Positions 1 to 9,099 of a stretch of 48,621 nt of DNA are shown one piece after another; positions within the stretch are counted from its first letter, which is position 1, and every line of letters begins with the position of its first letter. Source of the stretch: Verticiella alkaliphila (GTDB lineage: Bacteria > Pseudomonadota > Gammaproteobacteria > Burkholderiales > Burkholderiaceae_B); assembly GCF_018904615.1 (NCBI RefSeq), contig NZ_JADCNH010000030.1:1-48621 (forward strand). Reading direction: 5' to 3'. Below the pieces are notes generated by a model, which was not told where the DNA came from, did not search any database, and worked only from the letters and a program-made list of their open reading frames with translations. A program made the translations under genes and the position numbers.

Positions 1-1
1 C

Positions 2-217
2 GGCGTGCCGGCTGGCACACCTGTCGCCCGGCCGGCTGCGCCCGCGGATCGTCCACGGGAGGCGCCCTCGCCCCGTCTGGCGGCCCAGAGTGGGCCACAG
101 GGCGCGGGTGCGTCGTCCCCCGTTGCCGACGGCCCGCCTGCGGCCAGTCTGCTGCGCCGGCCTTCGCCCGTGAATGTCTCTGCTGTTCCTTCCCGCGACA
201 CGCGGGACATGCCATGA
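2..217 (+). CDS. mrdA: C-terminal tail of a cut-off gene, probably penicillin-binding protein 2 (MrdA)
   Basis: An open frame runs in from the left edge and stops four bases into rodA (shared ATGA), so the two genes are translationally coupled. Only about 71 residues are visible. They are rich in proline, alanine, arginine and serine and show no domain. In proteobacteria the gene immediately before rodA is usually mrdA (penicillin-binding protein 2, the elongasome transpeptidase), and a disordered Pro/Ala-rich tail after its transpeptidase domain fits. The name rests on gene order alone, because no catalytic motif lies inside the window. Confidence 0.5.
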   Translation, partial: GVPAGTPVARPAAPADRPREAPSPRLAAQSGPQGAGASSPVADGPPAASLLRRPSPVNVSAVPSRDTRDMP

Positions 218-1349
218 ATCCGCTTGTCAAACGTGCCCTCGGGCGCGTGTTCGTCTTTGATCCCTGGTTGTTGCTGCTTCTGCTGATGCTGTGCGCGGTC
301 GGCCTGGCCACCATGCACTCGGCGGTGGGCGGCACGCACGGCCGTTTTGCCGAGCAGGTCCGCAATTTCGGCCTGGCGTTCGGTGCCATGTGGTTCGCCG
401 CGCAGGCCTCGCCGCAGATGCTGCAGCGGCTGGCGGGTCCGGTCTATGTGCTGGGCGTGATCCTGCTCGTGCTCGTGGAAGTCGCTGGCGAAACCCGCAT
501 GGGCGCCACGCGGTGGCTGAATCTGGGCGTCACGCACATCCAGCCCTCGGAGATCATGAAGATCGGCATGCCATGATGCTCGCGTGGTATTTCCACCGGC
601 GTGAAGGCTCGCTGCGCATCCGCGATTTCTTCGTGGCGGGCGTGCTGCTGCTGGTGCCGTTCCTTCTCATCGTGAAGCAGCCCGATCTGGGCACTGCGCT
701 GCTCGTGTTCGCCGCGGGCTTCTTCGTCATTTTCTTTGCCGGGTTGTCGTTCAAGCTGCTCGTGCCCATCGCCGTGGCTGGAGTCGTGGCCGTCGGCAGC
801 ATCATCGCGTACGAGCAGACCCTGTGCGCGCCCGAATTCGACTGGGTGATCCTGCATGATTACCAGAAGCACCGCGTGTGCACGCTGCTAGACCCGACGA
901 CAGATCCGCTGGGCAAAGGCTTTCACACCATCCAGTCCTCGATTGCCATCGGCTCAGGGGGGGTCTTTGGCAAGGGCTACATGGCAGGCACGCAGTCGCA
1001 GCTCGACTTCGTGCCCGAACGCACCACCGACTTCATCTTCGCCGTCTTCGCCGAAGAGCTCGGCCTCGTGGGCGGCATCTTCCTGCTGGTGCTGTACTTC
1101 CTGCTGCTGATGCGCGGGCTCTCGCTCGCCTGGGCGGCGCCTAATGCGTTCTCCAGGCTGCTCGCCGGCGCCCTCACCATGGTGTTCTTCGTCTATGCCT
1201 TCGTGAACATCGGCATGGTGGCCGGCATCCTGCCCGTGGTCGGCGTGCCGCTGCCCTTCATGAGCTATGGCGGCACGTCCTTGCTTACCCTGGGGGTCGC
1301 CGCCGGTCTCTTGATGGCGGTGCATCGGCACCGCGTGCGGCGCACCTGA
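214..1349 (+). pseudogene. rodA: RodA, SEDS peptidoglycan glycosyltransferase, frameshifted in this sequence
   Basis: RodA polymerises glycan strands during cell elongation together with penicillin-binding protein 2. The first frame starts at the ATG at 214 and reads to IQPSEIMKIGMP, then stops at 574-576. The RodA reading resumes one frame over at 573 with MMLAWYF and continues to 1349. Restoring one base after 572 (ATGCC to ATGCCN) gives a continuous protein of about 378 residues, the usual RodA length. Multiple hydrophobic segments, the VPERTTDFIFAVFAEELG loop and the late PLPFMSYGGTSLL motif are typical of SEDS proteins. RodA is normally essential in rod-shaped bacteria, so a sequencing error in a short C run is more likely than true gene loss. 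The start overlaps the upstream gene by four bases. Confidence 0.88.
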
Positions 1350-1352
1350 GCG

Positions 1353-2462
1353 CTACAGCAGCGTCCCCTGCGCCGACGTCACCAGCAGCTTGCGGATCGG
1401 GGCGGGCAGCCCGGCATCGGCGAGTTCGGCCAGCGGCACCCAGGTGTGTGCGGGATCGCTGAGCGTGCCCGGCTCGGCCGCGGCAATGCGCCACGGCGTG
1501 GCGGTCAGTCGAAAGTGCGTGAAGACATGCAGGAAGGGTGTCTGTGGATGTGCGGCGTCCGCCGGGATGCCGAGTCGTCGACAGGCTGCCACGGCGTCCT
1601 CACCATCGAATTCCGGCAGGCTCACCAAGCCGCCCCAGATCCCCGTGGGCGGTCGGCGTTCGAGCAGGATGCGGCCATCGTGCTCGATCCAGAGCAGGTG
1701 GGTGGTGCGCTCGGGCGAGACCTTGCGCACGCGGGGCGTGGGCAGCTCGTGCTGGCGCGCTTCGCGCAGGGCCACGCAGGTGCTGCGTACCGGACAGCGT
1801 CCGCAATCCGGCACCCCGCGCGTACAGAGCGTCGCGCCCAGGTCCATCAGACCTTGCGTGTAGGCCCGCATGGCGTTGGCCTGCGCTTCGGTCTCGGCGC
1901 GCAGGGCCGGCAGCTCGGCATCGGCATGCCTCCACATCACCTGCTGCACGCGCGTGGAGGCCGGATCGCCTTCGATGCCGAAGTGCCGCGCGAACACACG
2001 GCGCACGTTGCCGTCCAGGATGGCCGCGCGCTCGCCATAGGCGAAGGCCGCGATGGCGGCCGCGGTGGAGCGGCCGATGCCGGGCAACGTGGCGATGCTC
2101 GCCGCGTCGGGCGGGAACTGGCCGCCCCATTGCGTCACGATCTCTCGCGCACAGCGGTGCAGATTGCGCGCCCGGGTGTAGTAGCCCAGGCCCGCCCACA
2201 GCGCCATCACGTCGGCATCCGGCGCGGCTGCCAGGCTCGCCACGTCGGGATAGCGCGCGAGAAAGCGCTCGTAGTAGGGAATGACCGTCGCCACCTGCGT
2301 CTGTTGCAGCATGATCTCGGACAGCCAGATGCGATAGGGATCCCGCGTGTTCTGCCACGGCAGCGCGTGGCGCCCGTGGGTGCGTTGCCACGCGATGACG
2401 CGCTCGGCAAAGGGAAGATCCGGGGCCGCGGGGCGGCCCACGCGGGAAAGCACAGAAGACAT
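1353..2462 (-). CDS. mutY: Adenine DNA glycosylase MutY
   Basis: MutY removes adenine misincorporated opposite 8-oxoguanine. The 369-residue protein has the helix-hairpin-helix-GPD glycosylase fold, with catalytic Glu49 in LSEIMLQQTQV and catalytic Asp150 in AAILDGNVRRV. The hairpin LPGIGRSTAAA is at about 126-136. The [4Fe-4S] ligands Cys213, Cys220, Cys223 and Cys229 have the expected C-x6-C-x2-C-x5-C spacing. The C-terminal third is the NUDIX-like domain that reads 8-oxoguanine. The start MSSVLSRVG lies two bases after the mutM stop, so the two genes form one repair operon. A longer open frame upstream of this ATG is only mutM read out of frame. Confidence 0.96.
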   Translation of the reverse strand: MSSVLSRVGRPAAPDLPFAERVIAWQRTHGRHALPWQNTRDPYRIWLSEIMLQQTQVATVIPYYERFLARYPDVASLAAAPDADVMALWAGLGYYTRARNLHRCAREIVTQWGGQFPPDAASIATLPGIGRSTAAAIAAFAYGERAAILDGNVRRVFARHFGIEGDPASTRVQQVMWRHADAELPALRAETEAQANAMRAYTQGLMDLGATLCTRGVPDCGRCPVRSTCVALREARQHELPTPRVRKVSPERTTHLLWIEHDGRILLERRPPTGIWGGLVSLPEFDGEDAVAACRRLGIPADAAHPQTPFLHVFTHFRLTATPWRIAAAEPGTLSDPAHTWVPLAELADAGLPAPIRKLLVTSAQGTLL

Positions 2463-2464
2463 GA

Positions 2465-3289
2465 TCAGAACCGCTGGCAGCGCGGACAGTAGAAGGTGGC
2501 GCGCTGGAATTGCACGATGCGCCGGATGGGCGTGCCACACACCCGGCAAGGCAGGCCCTCGCGGCCGTAGACGCGGCTGTCGATCTGGAAGTAGCCCGAA
2601 CTGCCATCGCTGTGGACGAAGTCGCGCAGCGAGCTGCCGCCCGCGGCGATGGCTTCGGCCAGGGTGGCACGCACTTCCTCGGCCAGCCGCAGGCAGCGGG
2701 CGAGGCTCAGCCGCCCCGCGGGCGTGCGCGGGTGAATGCTGGATCGGAAGAGGCTTTCGGAGGCGTAGATGTTGCCCACGCCCACCACGATCTCGCCGCC
2801 CAGGAGCACCTGCTTGATGGGCGTGGTGCGGCCGCGGGTGCCGGCAAAGAGCAGCGCGCCGGTGAAGGCCTCGTCGAAGGGCTCGATGCCCAGACTCGCG
2901 AGTCTCGGGTGCGCAAGCACCGGGCCGTCTTCCTCGGGGTGCCACAGCACGGCGCCGAAGCGCCGTGGATCGCGCAGCCGCAGGATGCAGTCGTCGAACA
3001 CCCAATCGACGTGATCATGCACGGCCGGCGGCTGCGTGGACGGCACGACGCGCAGCGAGCCTGACATCCCGAGATGGACGAGCTGGGTGCCGTTGTCGAA
3101 ACGCAACAGCAGATACTTGCCTCGGCGACCCGCTTCCAGCACGGTACGCCCGCTCACGGTGTCAGCCAGCGTGGCAGGCACTGGCCAACGCAGACTGGCG
3201 TTGCGCACCGCGAGATGACGCAGGGGGCGGCCTTCGACGTGGGGAGCGATGCCGCGGCGGGTGACTTCGACTTCGGGAAGTTCGGGCAT
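2465..3289 (-). CDS. mutM: Formamidopyrimidine-DNA glycosylase MutM (Fpg)
   Basis: This bifunctional glycosylase/AP lyase excises 8-oxoguanine paired with cytosine. The 274 residues start with [13 protein letters not shown], where Pro2 is the Schiff-base nucleophile and Glu3 the acid. Lys58 in GRRGKYLLL matches the conserved phosphate/base-contacting lysine. The C-terminal zinc finger has Cys248, Cys251, Cys268 and Cys271. It is the first gene of a mutM-mutY pair, which joins two arms of the oxidised-guanine system. It is divergent from the TPR protein gene at 3450 across about 160 bases that must hold both promoters. Confidence 0.97.
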   Translation of the reverse strand: MPELPEVEVTRRGIAPHVEGRPLRHLAVRNASLRWPVPATLADTVSGRTVLEAGRRGKYLLLRFDNGTQLVHLGMSGSLRVVPSTQPPAVHDHVDWVFDDCILRLRDPRRFGAVLWHPEEDGPVLAHPRLASLGIEPFDEAFTGALLFAGTRGRTTPIKQVLLGGEIVVGVGNIYASESLFRSSIHPRTPAGRLSLARCLRLAEEVRATLAEAIAAGGSSLRDFVHSDGSSGYFQIDSRVYGREGLPCRVCGTPIRRIVQFQRATFYCPRCQRF

Positions 3290-3449
3290 GAAAGGTGCGT
3301 GAATGCGGCGTTTGCGGAAGATTCACAGGAAGCATGCAAAGCCGCCTGCGTGAGGATACCAAAGCCGCTCGGCGCGATTGCGCAACGCCTTGCCGGGATC
3401 GTGTGAAAATGGGGGCTGAGAGCCGCGAGGCAAGCTGGGATACGCTTTG

Positions 3450-5243
3450 ATGCAGCTGAAAATCGTAAAGAACGCGGGATGGGCGCTTTTGCTGGCCGCC
3501 GGCTTGGCCGGAGCCCCTGTGGCCGCGCAGCCTGGACCTGGCGCCGCCGGTCCGGACATGCCGATGCTGGGCGAGCTCGAGGAGCCGCCGATCGTCGGTA
3601 CCCTGCCCGAGAACGAGCTGACCGGGCAGATCCTCTTCCAGATTCTCGCCGCCGACGTGGCCGCCCAGGGCGGTTCGTGGGCGTCGGCCACGAGCACGGC
3701 GCTGGAGCTTGCCCGCAACACGCGGGATCCCCGCCTGGCGCGACGCGCGCTGGAATACGCGCTGGCGGGCGACAATCTGCCGCGCGCCTGGGACGCGGCC
3801 CGGCTGTGGCTGGAACTCTCGCCGGAGGATCCGCAGGCCTATCACACCGAGCTCATGCTCGCCGCCGCCAACGGCAACACCCAGCATCTGGCCGAGACGC
3901 TGCGCCGCCAGATCAACGAGTCGCGTGACAAGGGCGAAGCCATCGCGCAGGCGCAGATGGTGTTGTCCCGCCTGGCCGACCGTCCGCGGGCGTTGGCGCT
4001 GTTGGACGACATGTTGGTGGGCGAGCTGCGCGAATTGCCGGAAGCTCGTGCGGCGATGGCGCAGTCCGCCTATGAGGCCGGCGATCACCGCCGCGCGCTC
4101 ACCGAGGCGCGTGCTGCGCTGGCGGCCCGGCCCGATTGGGAGCTCGCGGCTGGCATGGTGTTGCAGTTCGGCCTGCGCGTCGAACCGCAGCAGGCCATCA
4201 GCAGCACGCGCAGTTTCATCGCCCGCCACCCACAGGCGCGCGATCTGCGCCTGGCGCTCGTGAGTGCGCTGGTGCAGCGCGGCGATTACGAATCCGCCAT
4301 CAACGAGCTGCGCGCCATGGGCCGCTACTCGCCGGAGGATTTCGAGCTGCTCTATCTGCAGGGCGCCATCAGCTATGAAGCCGGCCGCCCCCGAGAAGCC
4401 GAGAAGTGGCTCAAGGAATACATCCAGGTCGAATCGGATCGCCGCTCCGCGAGCGCAGACAGCTTCGACCCGACCTCCAGCCTCGTCGATGCGCAGCTCC
4501 TGCTCGCCCGCATCGCCGAGGAAGAAGGCCGACTCGATGCCGCCTACGACATCCTCGGCACGATGAGCGCGCCGGACGCCCGCTTCCCTGCACGCATGCG
4601 TCAGGCGGTGGTGCGCGCCAAGCAGGGCCGTATCGACGAGGCCATGCAGGTGCTGGACAAGGCAGGCCCCGAAGACGAGCGCGAGCAGGTGCTGCAGGCC
4701 ATCGTGCGTGGCCAGATCCTGCGTGATGCCGGTCGTGTGCCGCAGGCCATTCGCGCCCTGCAGACCGCCTCGGCGCGCCTGCCGGACAGCACCGAGATCC
4801 GCTACGACCTCGCCATGCTGCTGGAGCGCCAGGGCGATGTCGATGGCATGGAGCAGCAGCTGCGTCGCATCATCTCGCTCGACCCGACGCATGCCCACGC
4901 CTACAACGCGCTCGGCTACACACTGGCGGATCGCAACGTGCGCCTGGACGAAGCCGAGCAGTTGGTGCAGCGCGCGCTTCAGCTCGAGCCCAACGACGCC
5001 GCCATTCTGGACAGCATGGGCTGGGTCCACTACCGCCAGGGCAATTTCCCGCAGGCCGTGGAATACCTGGGCCGCGCCTGGCGTCTGCGTCCGGAAGCCG
5101 AGATCGGTGTGCATCTGGGCGAGGCCCTTTGGGCGGGCGGCCAGCGCGACGAGGCCATGCTGATCTGGCGTGCGGTGCAGAACCGCACGCCCGATGACGC
5201 GCTCTTGCGCTCCACCCTGCAACGCCTGGGAGTGACGTTGTGA
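3450..5243 (+). CDS. Secreted or periplasmic tetratricopeptide-repeat protein
   Basis: The 597-residue protein starts at the ATG at 3450; a TTG directly before it is a poorer start. Residues 1 to about 27 form a signal peptide with hydrophobic core WALLLAAGLAGA and a VAAQ cleavage site. The rest is helical TPR repeats, clearest in the last 150 residues, for example YNALGYTLADRNVRLDEAEQ and LDSMGWVHYRQGNFPQAVEY. Such proteins scaffold protein complexes. TPR proteins of this type commonly precede lolB in betaproteobacteria, and here the stop overlaps the lolB start. A role in envelope assembly or lipoprotein traffic is an inference from that linkage. Confidence 0.85.
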   Translation: MQLKIVKNAGWALLLAAGLAGAPVAAQPGPGAAGPDMPMLGELEEPPIVGTLPENELTGQILFQILAADVAAQGGSWASATSTALELARNTRDPRLARRALEYALAGDNLPRAWDAARLWLELSPEDPQAYHTELMLAAANGNTQHLAETLRRQINESRDKGEAIAQAQMVLSRLADRPRALALLDDMLVGELRELPEARAAMAQSAYEAGDHRRALTEARAALAARPDWELAAGMVLQFGLRVEPQQAISSTRSFIARHPQARDLRLALVSALVQRGDYESAINELRAMGRYSPEDFELLYLQGAISYEAGRPREAEKWLKEYIQVESDRRSASADSFDPTSSLVDAQLLLARIAEEEGRLDAAYDILGTMSAPDARFPARMRQAVVRAKQGRIDEAMQVLDKAGPEDEREQVLQAIVRGQILRDAGRVPQAIRALQTASARLPDSTEIRYDLAMLLERQGDVDGMEQQLRRIISLDPTHAHAYNALGYTLADRNVRLDEAEQLVQRALQLEPNDAAILDSMGWVHYRQGNFPQAVEYLGRAWRLRPEAEIGVHLGEALWAGGQRDEAMLIWRAVQNRTPDDALLRSTLQRLGVTL

Positions 5244-5824
5244 TGATGCGTTGGCTGGTCGTGGTGACGACCTTGTTGCTGGGCGCGTGCGCTGCACCGC
5301 CCCCCGTCGTGCCTGTAGATGGTGCCTCGGTGGCCAGCGGCGCGCTGGCGCGCAGCGGCCGTTTCGCCTTGCGTGTGGACGAGATCAGCGGCAAGCAGAA
5401 TGCGGTGCAGGGCGGCTTTGCCTGGCGTGACGATGGGCGTGCTCTGGTGCTGGATCTGACGTCGCCCGTCGGTGCCACGCTGGCCCGAGTCGACGTAGCG
5501 CCCAACGGCGCCGCGCTGCTCACCGAGGCCAACGGTACCCAGACGGCGGCAGCGACGGCCGACGAACTCGTCGCCCGCGTGCTCGGCAGCCCGATTCCTG
5601 TCGGCGGCTTGCGGGACTGGCTGCGGGGTCACCTGCCCGCCAATCCGCCCGCCACCATCGTCGAGCGCGATGCCGAAGGCCGGCCGCAGGCCTACGACCA
5701 GGCCGGCTGGCGTGTCCGCGTCAATGCCTACGATGCCACCGGCCCCGTGCGGCTGGAGATGCAGCGCAACGAGCCTGGCCACGGCGTGATCAACGTGCGG
5801 CTCGTCATCACACCGGCCTCCTGA
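5243..5824 (+). CDS. lolB: Outer-membrane lipoprotein insertion protein LolB
   Basis: LolB takes lipoproteins from the periplasmic carrier LolA and inserts them in the outer membrane. The 193-residue product starts MMRWLVVVTTLLLGAC, a lipoprotein signal with lipobox LGAC and acylated Cys16. The remainder (SGRFALRVD, QGGFAWRDDGRALVLDLTSPVGATLARV, GGLRDWLRG) follows the LolB half-barrel pattern. The gene overlaps the end of the TPR gene by one base, and ispE follows after five bases, the usual lolB-ispE order. An ATG three bases further on is an equally good start. Confidence 0.93.
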   Translation: MMRWLVVVTTLLLGACAAPPPVVPVDGASVASGALARSGRFALRVDEISGKQNAVQGGFAWRDDGRALVLDLTSPVGATLARVDVAPNGAALLTEANGTQTAAATADELVARVLGSPIPVGGLRDWLRGHLPANPPATIVERDAEGRPQAYDQAGWRVRVNAYDATGPVRLEMQRNEPGHGVINVRLVITPAS

Positions 5825-5829
5825 GCGCC

Positions 5830-6879
5830 ATGATCGCTGTAGATTCCGGCTTGGCACCGGCCGCTCCCTGCCCGCTGCCCGCCGAGGGGCAGACCGAGCT
5901 GCGCGATCTGCCGGCGCCGGCCAAGCTCAATCTCTTCCTGCACGTCACGGGCCGCCGGCCCGATGGCTATCACCTGCTGCAGACCGTCTTCACCTTCGTC
6001 ACGCTGCACGACACCGTGCACCTGCGCCGCCGCGAGGACGGCCTCGTGCAACGGGTCAGCGCGCTCGATGGCGTGCCGTCGGATGCCTGCCTCACGGTGC
6101 GCGCCGCGCGCGCGTTGCAGGCGGCCACTGGCTGCGCGTTCGGGGTAGATATCGCGCTCGACAAGCGCGTGCCGGCGGGCGGCGGCCTGGGGGGCGGCTC
6201 GAGTGACGCGGCCACGGTTCTATTGGGACTCAATCGGCTCTGGGGGACAGGGCTGTCGCGCGAGGCACTGATGGCAATTGCCTTGCCATTGGGTGCGGAC
6301 GTGCCGGTCTTCGTGGGTGGCACCGCTGCCTTTGCCGAGGGCGTGGGCGAGCGCCTGCAGCCTCTCACGCTGACGCCGGCCTGGTATGTGGTGGTTCAGC
6401 CACATGCCCACGTGCCTACCGCGGCAGTTTTTGGCGATCCTTGCTTGACAAGGGATTCATCCGTTGTCAGAATAGCGGACTTTCCTACCCAACATTCTTT
6501 GTCACCTGTTGATGAGAATGCTGACGCAGGAAATCGGTCGAAAGGTATCGACCCTGTGGCCTTGAGCCGCTTTGGCAGGAACGATCTCGAATCGGTGGTG
6601 TTTTCCCGGTTCTCGCAGGTCGAACAAGCCAGGCAGATCATGGCGCAGGCGGTGCAGCGAATCGGCCGCCAGGCAGGCGATGTTCGCATGTCCGGCAGCG
6701 GGGCCTGTCTTTTCGTGGCCTGTGATTCGCAGCAGCAAGCCGATACCCTCAAAGCCGAAATCGCAGCTACAATCCGAGCTTCGGATGAAGCTGCGAAAGC
6801 AGCGCCAGCGAATGCGATCCAGGCCATCACCGTGTGTGCTGGCATTGATAAGCATCCGCTGCAACACTGGGCTGAATGA
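5830..6879 (+). CDS. ispE: 4-diphosphocytidyl-2-C-methyl-D-erythritol kinase IspE
   Basis: IspE phosphorylates CDP-methylerythritol in the MEP pathway to isoprenoid precursors. GHMP-kinase motifs are clear: PAPAKLNLFLHVTGRRPDGYH near the start, the ATP loop VPAGGGLGGGSSDAA at about 117-131, and RMSGSGACLFV near the C-terminus. At 349 residues it is longer than the usual 280-310. The extra length comes from an N-terminal extension of about 25 residues and a loop at about 215-240 between IADF and FGRNDLE. The DNA for that loop (about 6430-6560) is visibly less GC-rich than its surroundings. tRNA-Gln follows 12 bases after the stop. Confidence 0.95.
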   Translation: MIAVDSGLAPAAPCPLPAEGQTELRDLPAPAKLNLFLHVTGRRPDGYHLLQTVFTFVTLHDTVHLRRREDGLVQRVSALDGVPSDACLTVRAARALQAATGCAFGVDIALDKRVPAGGGLGGGSSDAATVLLGLNRLWGTGLSREALMAIALPLGADVPVFVGGTAAFAEGVGERLQPLTLTPAWYVVVQPHAHVPTAAVFGDPCLTRDSSVVRIADFPTQHSLSPVDENADAGNRSKGIDPVALSRFGRNDLESVVFSRFSQVEQARQIMAQAVQRIGRQAGDVRMSGSGACLFVACDSQQQADTLKAEIAATIRASDEAAKAAPANAIQAITVCAGIDKHPLQHWAE

Positions 6880-6891
6880 GTCCAGTGCCGT

Positions 6892-6968
6892 TGGGGAGTC
6901 GCCAAGTTGGTTAAGGCACCGGATTTTGATTCCGGCATTCGAGGGTTCGAATCCTTCCTCCCCAGCCA
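6892..6968 (+). tRNA. tRNA-Gln (anticodon TTG)
   Basis: The cloverleaf can be folded by eye. The acceptor TGGGGAG (6892-6898) pairs with CTCCCCA (6958-6964). The anticodon stem CCGGA/TCCGG encloses loop TTTTGAT with anticodon TTG at 6926-6928. The T-loop is GGTTCGAATCC, the discriminator is G, and CCA is encoded at 6966-6968. The body closely resembles bacterial tRNA-Gln. A run of eight T follows at 6969-6976 and may help end transcription. The gene lies between ispE and prs, its normal place in Bordetella-like genomes. Confidence 0.97.
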
Positions 6969-7153
6969 TTTTTTTTCCTGAAGGTCCTTCACGGCCGTGA
7001 ATCAACGGTCACGCAGCCCTGCCGCAGTTGCCCTTTCGGGCTGGCGGGCTTTTCGGAAAAAGAATCCAAATTCCAGTACAGGTTCGCCAGGCTGTTGGTC
7101 GCGGTCGTGATCAACAGCCTTGTCATTGGTGCGACAGGTAACGGGCAATTCGC

Positions 7154-8104
7154 ATGACGCGACACAACTTCATGATTTTCACCGGCACCGCGAACCCGCG
7201 GCTGGCGGTCGACGTAGCCAATCACCTCGATATGCCCTTGGGCAAGATGACCGTCGGTCGGTTCTCCGATGGCGAGGTGATGGTGGAAATCAACGAGAAC
7301 GTCCGCGGCAAAGACGTTTTCGTGCTGCAACCCACCTGTGCACCCACGAACGACAATCTCATGGAAATCATGGTGATGGTCGATGCGCTGCGCCGCGCCT
7401 CCGCGGGCCGCATCACTGCCGCCATTCCGTATTTCGGCTACGCCCGCCAGGATCGCCGTCCGCGATCGGCCCGCGTGTCCATCTCGGCCAAGGTCGTGGC
7501 CAACATGCTCCAGGTCGCCGGTGTCGATCGCGTCCTCACCATGGACTTGCACGCCGACCAGATCCAGGGCTTCTTCGACATCCCCGTGGACAACATCTAT
7601 GCCGCCCCGATTCTCCTCGGAGACATCTGGAAGCGCAGCATGGAGAACCTCCTCGTCGTGTCGCCCGACATCGGGGGTGTGGTGCGTGCCCGTGCACTCG
7701 CCAAGCGCCTCGAAGCCGATCTGGCCATCATCGACAAGCGTCGTCCGCGCGCCAACGTCTCCGAGGTGATGAACATCATCGGCGACGTGGAAGGCCGCAA
7801 CTGCATCATCATGGACGACATGGTGGATACCGCCGGCACGCTGTGCAAGGCCGCCTCCGCCCTGAAGGAACACGGCGCGCTGAGCGTGGCCGCCTACACC
7901 ACGCACGCCGTGCTGTCGGGCGGTGCCGTGGATCGCATCCTCCAGTCCGAGCTGGACAGCCTCGTCGTCACCGACAGCATCCCGCTTTCCGAGGAAGCCC
8001 GCGCGAGCGGCCGCATCCGCCAACTCTCGTGCGCCGCCCTGCTGGGCGAGACGATGCTGCGCATCTCGCACGCCGAGTCGGTGTCCTCGCTGTTCGTCGA
8101 GTGA
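7154..8104 (+). CDS. prs: Ribose-phosphate pyrophosphokinase (PRPP synthetase)
   Basis: Prs transfers pyrophosphate from ATP to ribose 5-phosphate to make PRPP for nucleotide, histidine, tryptophan and NAD synthesis. The 316-residue length is standard. Visible signatures are [20 protein letters not shown] near residue 36, the pyrophosphate-binding region [18 protein letters not shown] at about 129-146, and the PRPP loop [14 protein letters not shown] at about 216-229. An internal Met ([10 protein letters not shown]) could be the true start, but the ATG at 7154 gives the family length. A 155-base gap with a strong hairpin separates it from rplY. Confidence 0.97.
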   Translation: MTRHNFMIFTGTANPRLAVDVANHLDMPLGKMTVGRFSDGEVMVEINENVRGKDVFVLQPTCAPTNDNLMEIMVMVDALRRASAGRITAAIPYFGYARQDRRPRSARVSISAKVVANMLQVAGVDRVLTMDLHADQIQGFFDIPVDNIYAAPILLGDIWKRSMENLLVVSPDIGGVVRARALAKRLEADLAIIDKRRPRANVSEVMNIIGDVEGRNCIIMDDMVDTAGTLCKAASALKEHGALSVAAYTTHAVLSGGAVDRILQSELDSLVVTDSIPLSEEARASGRIRQLSCAALLGETMLRISHAESVSSLFVE

Positions 8105-8109
8105 TTGCC

Positions 8110-8129
8110 CGGGCCGCCATCGCGGCCCG
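8110..8129 (+). terminator. GC-rich hairpin after prs
   Basis: An 8-bp perfect stem (CGGGCCGC and GCGGCCCG) closes a CATC loop five bases after the prs stop. No T run follows, so it may be a weak terminator or an mRNA-stabilising structure rather than a strong stop. Confidence 0.4.
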
Positions 8130-8150
8130 CGTCCTCGACAGACAGCGCAT

Positions 8151-8243
8151 TTGACAGGTTTTCGTGGTGGGGCTGGTCGCGGCCCCGCTGCAAAAAGCGT
8201 GTCGCCACGTTGGCGGCGCGTCATCTTGGGCGGCCTAGCCGCC
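8151..8243 (+). promoter_or_regulatory. Possible rplY promoter element and leader hairpin
   Basis: A TTGACA hexamer at 8151-8156 is a good -35 candidate, although no clear -10 is seen at the right distance. Downstream, GGCGGC-CTA-GCCGCC (8229-8243) forms a tight hairpin just before a GGAG ribosome-binding site (8249-8252) and the rplY start. A hairpin at that place could affect L25 translation. This rests only on the local sequence. Confidence 0.25.
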
Positions 8244-8259
8244 AGAACGGAGCATTTCC

Positions 8260-8877
8260 ATGAAATTCAACGCAACCTCGCGTAGCGTCCAGGGATCGAG
8301 TGCGAGCCGCCGCCTGCGCCGCGCGGGCCGTGTGCCGGCCATCGTCTACGGTGGCGAAGGCCAGCCGCTGAACATCGAACTCGACCACAACGAAATCTAC
8401 CATGCCCTGCGCAAGGAAGAATTCCACGCGTCGATCCTCAGCATGCAACTCGACGGCAAGAAGGGCGACAACGTCCTGCTGCGCTCGGTGCAATGGCACG
8501 CCTACAAGCAGCAAGTCCTGCACGTGGACTTCCAGCGCGTGGCCGCTGGCCAGGCCTTGCACACCAAGGTGCCGCTGCACTTCGTGAACGCGGAAGTCTC
8601 GCCGGCCGTCAAGCTGAGCAGCAACGTCATCACCCACGTGATGAACGAGCTGGAAATCTCCTGCCTGCCGAACGACTTGCCCCAGTTCATCGAAGTCGAC
8701 CTGAGCAACGTCATCGCCGGCGGCTCGCTGCACCTGGATCAGGTCAAGCTGCCCAAGGGCGTGACCTACGTCTCGCACGGTGGCGATGCCAACCCCGTCC
8801 TGGCTTCGGCCGTGACCGTGGGTGGCGGTGCTGACGCTGCCGACGACGCCGAAGGCGAAGGTGACGCCCAGGCCTAA
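8260..8877 (+). CDS. rplY: 50S ribosomal protein L25/Ctc (long form)
   Basis: L25 binds 5S rRNA in the large subunit. The 205-residue protein is the two-domain TL5/Ctc form. Residues 1 to about 95 are the L25 beta-barrel ([25 protein letters not shown] near the start, [18 protein letters not shown] later). The rest is the Ctc C-terminal domain, containing VPLHFVN and [14 protein letters not shown] and ending in an acidic tail. The ATG has a GGAG site eight bases upstream. The order prs-rplY-pth is the common betaproteobacterial arrangement. Confidence 0.96.
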   Translation: MKFNATSRSVQGSSASRRLRRAGRVPAIVYGGEGQPLNIELDHNEIYHALRKEEFHASILSMQLDGKKGDNVLLRSVQWHAYKQQVLHVDFQRVAAGQALHTKVPLHFVNAEVSPAVKLSSNVITHVMNELEISCLPNDLPQFIEVDLSNVIAGGSLHLDQVKLPKGVTYVSHGGDANPVLASAVTVGGGADAADDAEGEGDAQA

Positions 8878-8898
8878 GCCCAGCTAATTCGCGCTTCT

Positions 8899-8934
8899 CA
8901 ACGCCCCGGCTCGCTTTACGCAGCCGGGGCGTTG
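8899..8934 (+). terminator. Strong hairpin terminator after rplY
   Basis: A perfect 13-bp stem (CAACGCCCCGGCT and AGCCGGGGCGTTG) encloses a 10-base loop 21 bases after the rplY stop. The following bases TGTTTG are only partly T-rich. It probably ends the prs-rplY transcript and leaves pth with its own promoter in 8935-9099. Confidence 0.7.
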
Positions 8935-9099
8935 TGTTTGGTGCGCACGCCCGGGCTCGGCGCAGGGTCCTCCCACACGTGTCCAGGCCGTCGGGTATCC
9001 GCACGCAGGTGCGTGCCAGACAGCGCCCTGCGTCCGAGAATCCTCTCAATCTGTGTATCCTAGCGGGTTCGGTTTTCCACGTTCCCGCTGTTCAACTGC

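Noticed and set aside
3162-5297. A long open frame antisense to the TPR gene
   Set aside because: High GC content leaves few stop codons on the opposite strand. The sense strand has a signal peptide and TPR motifs, and the antisense product has no recognisable domain.
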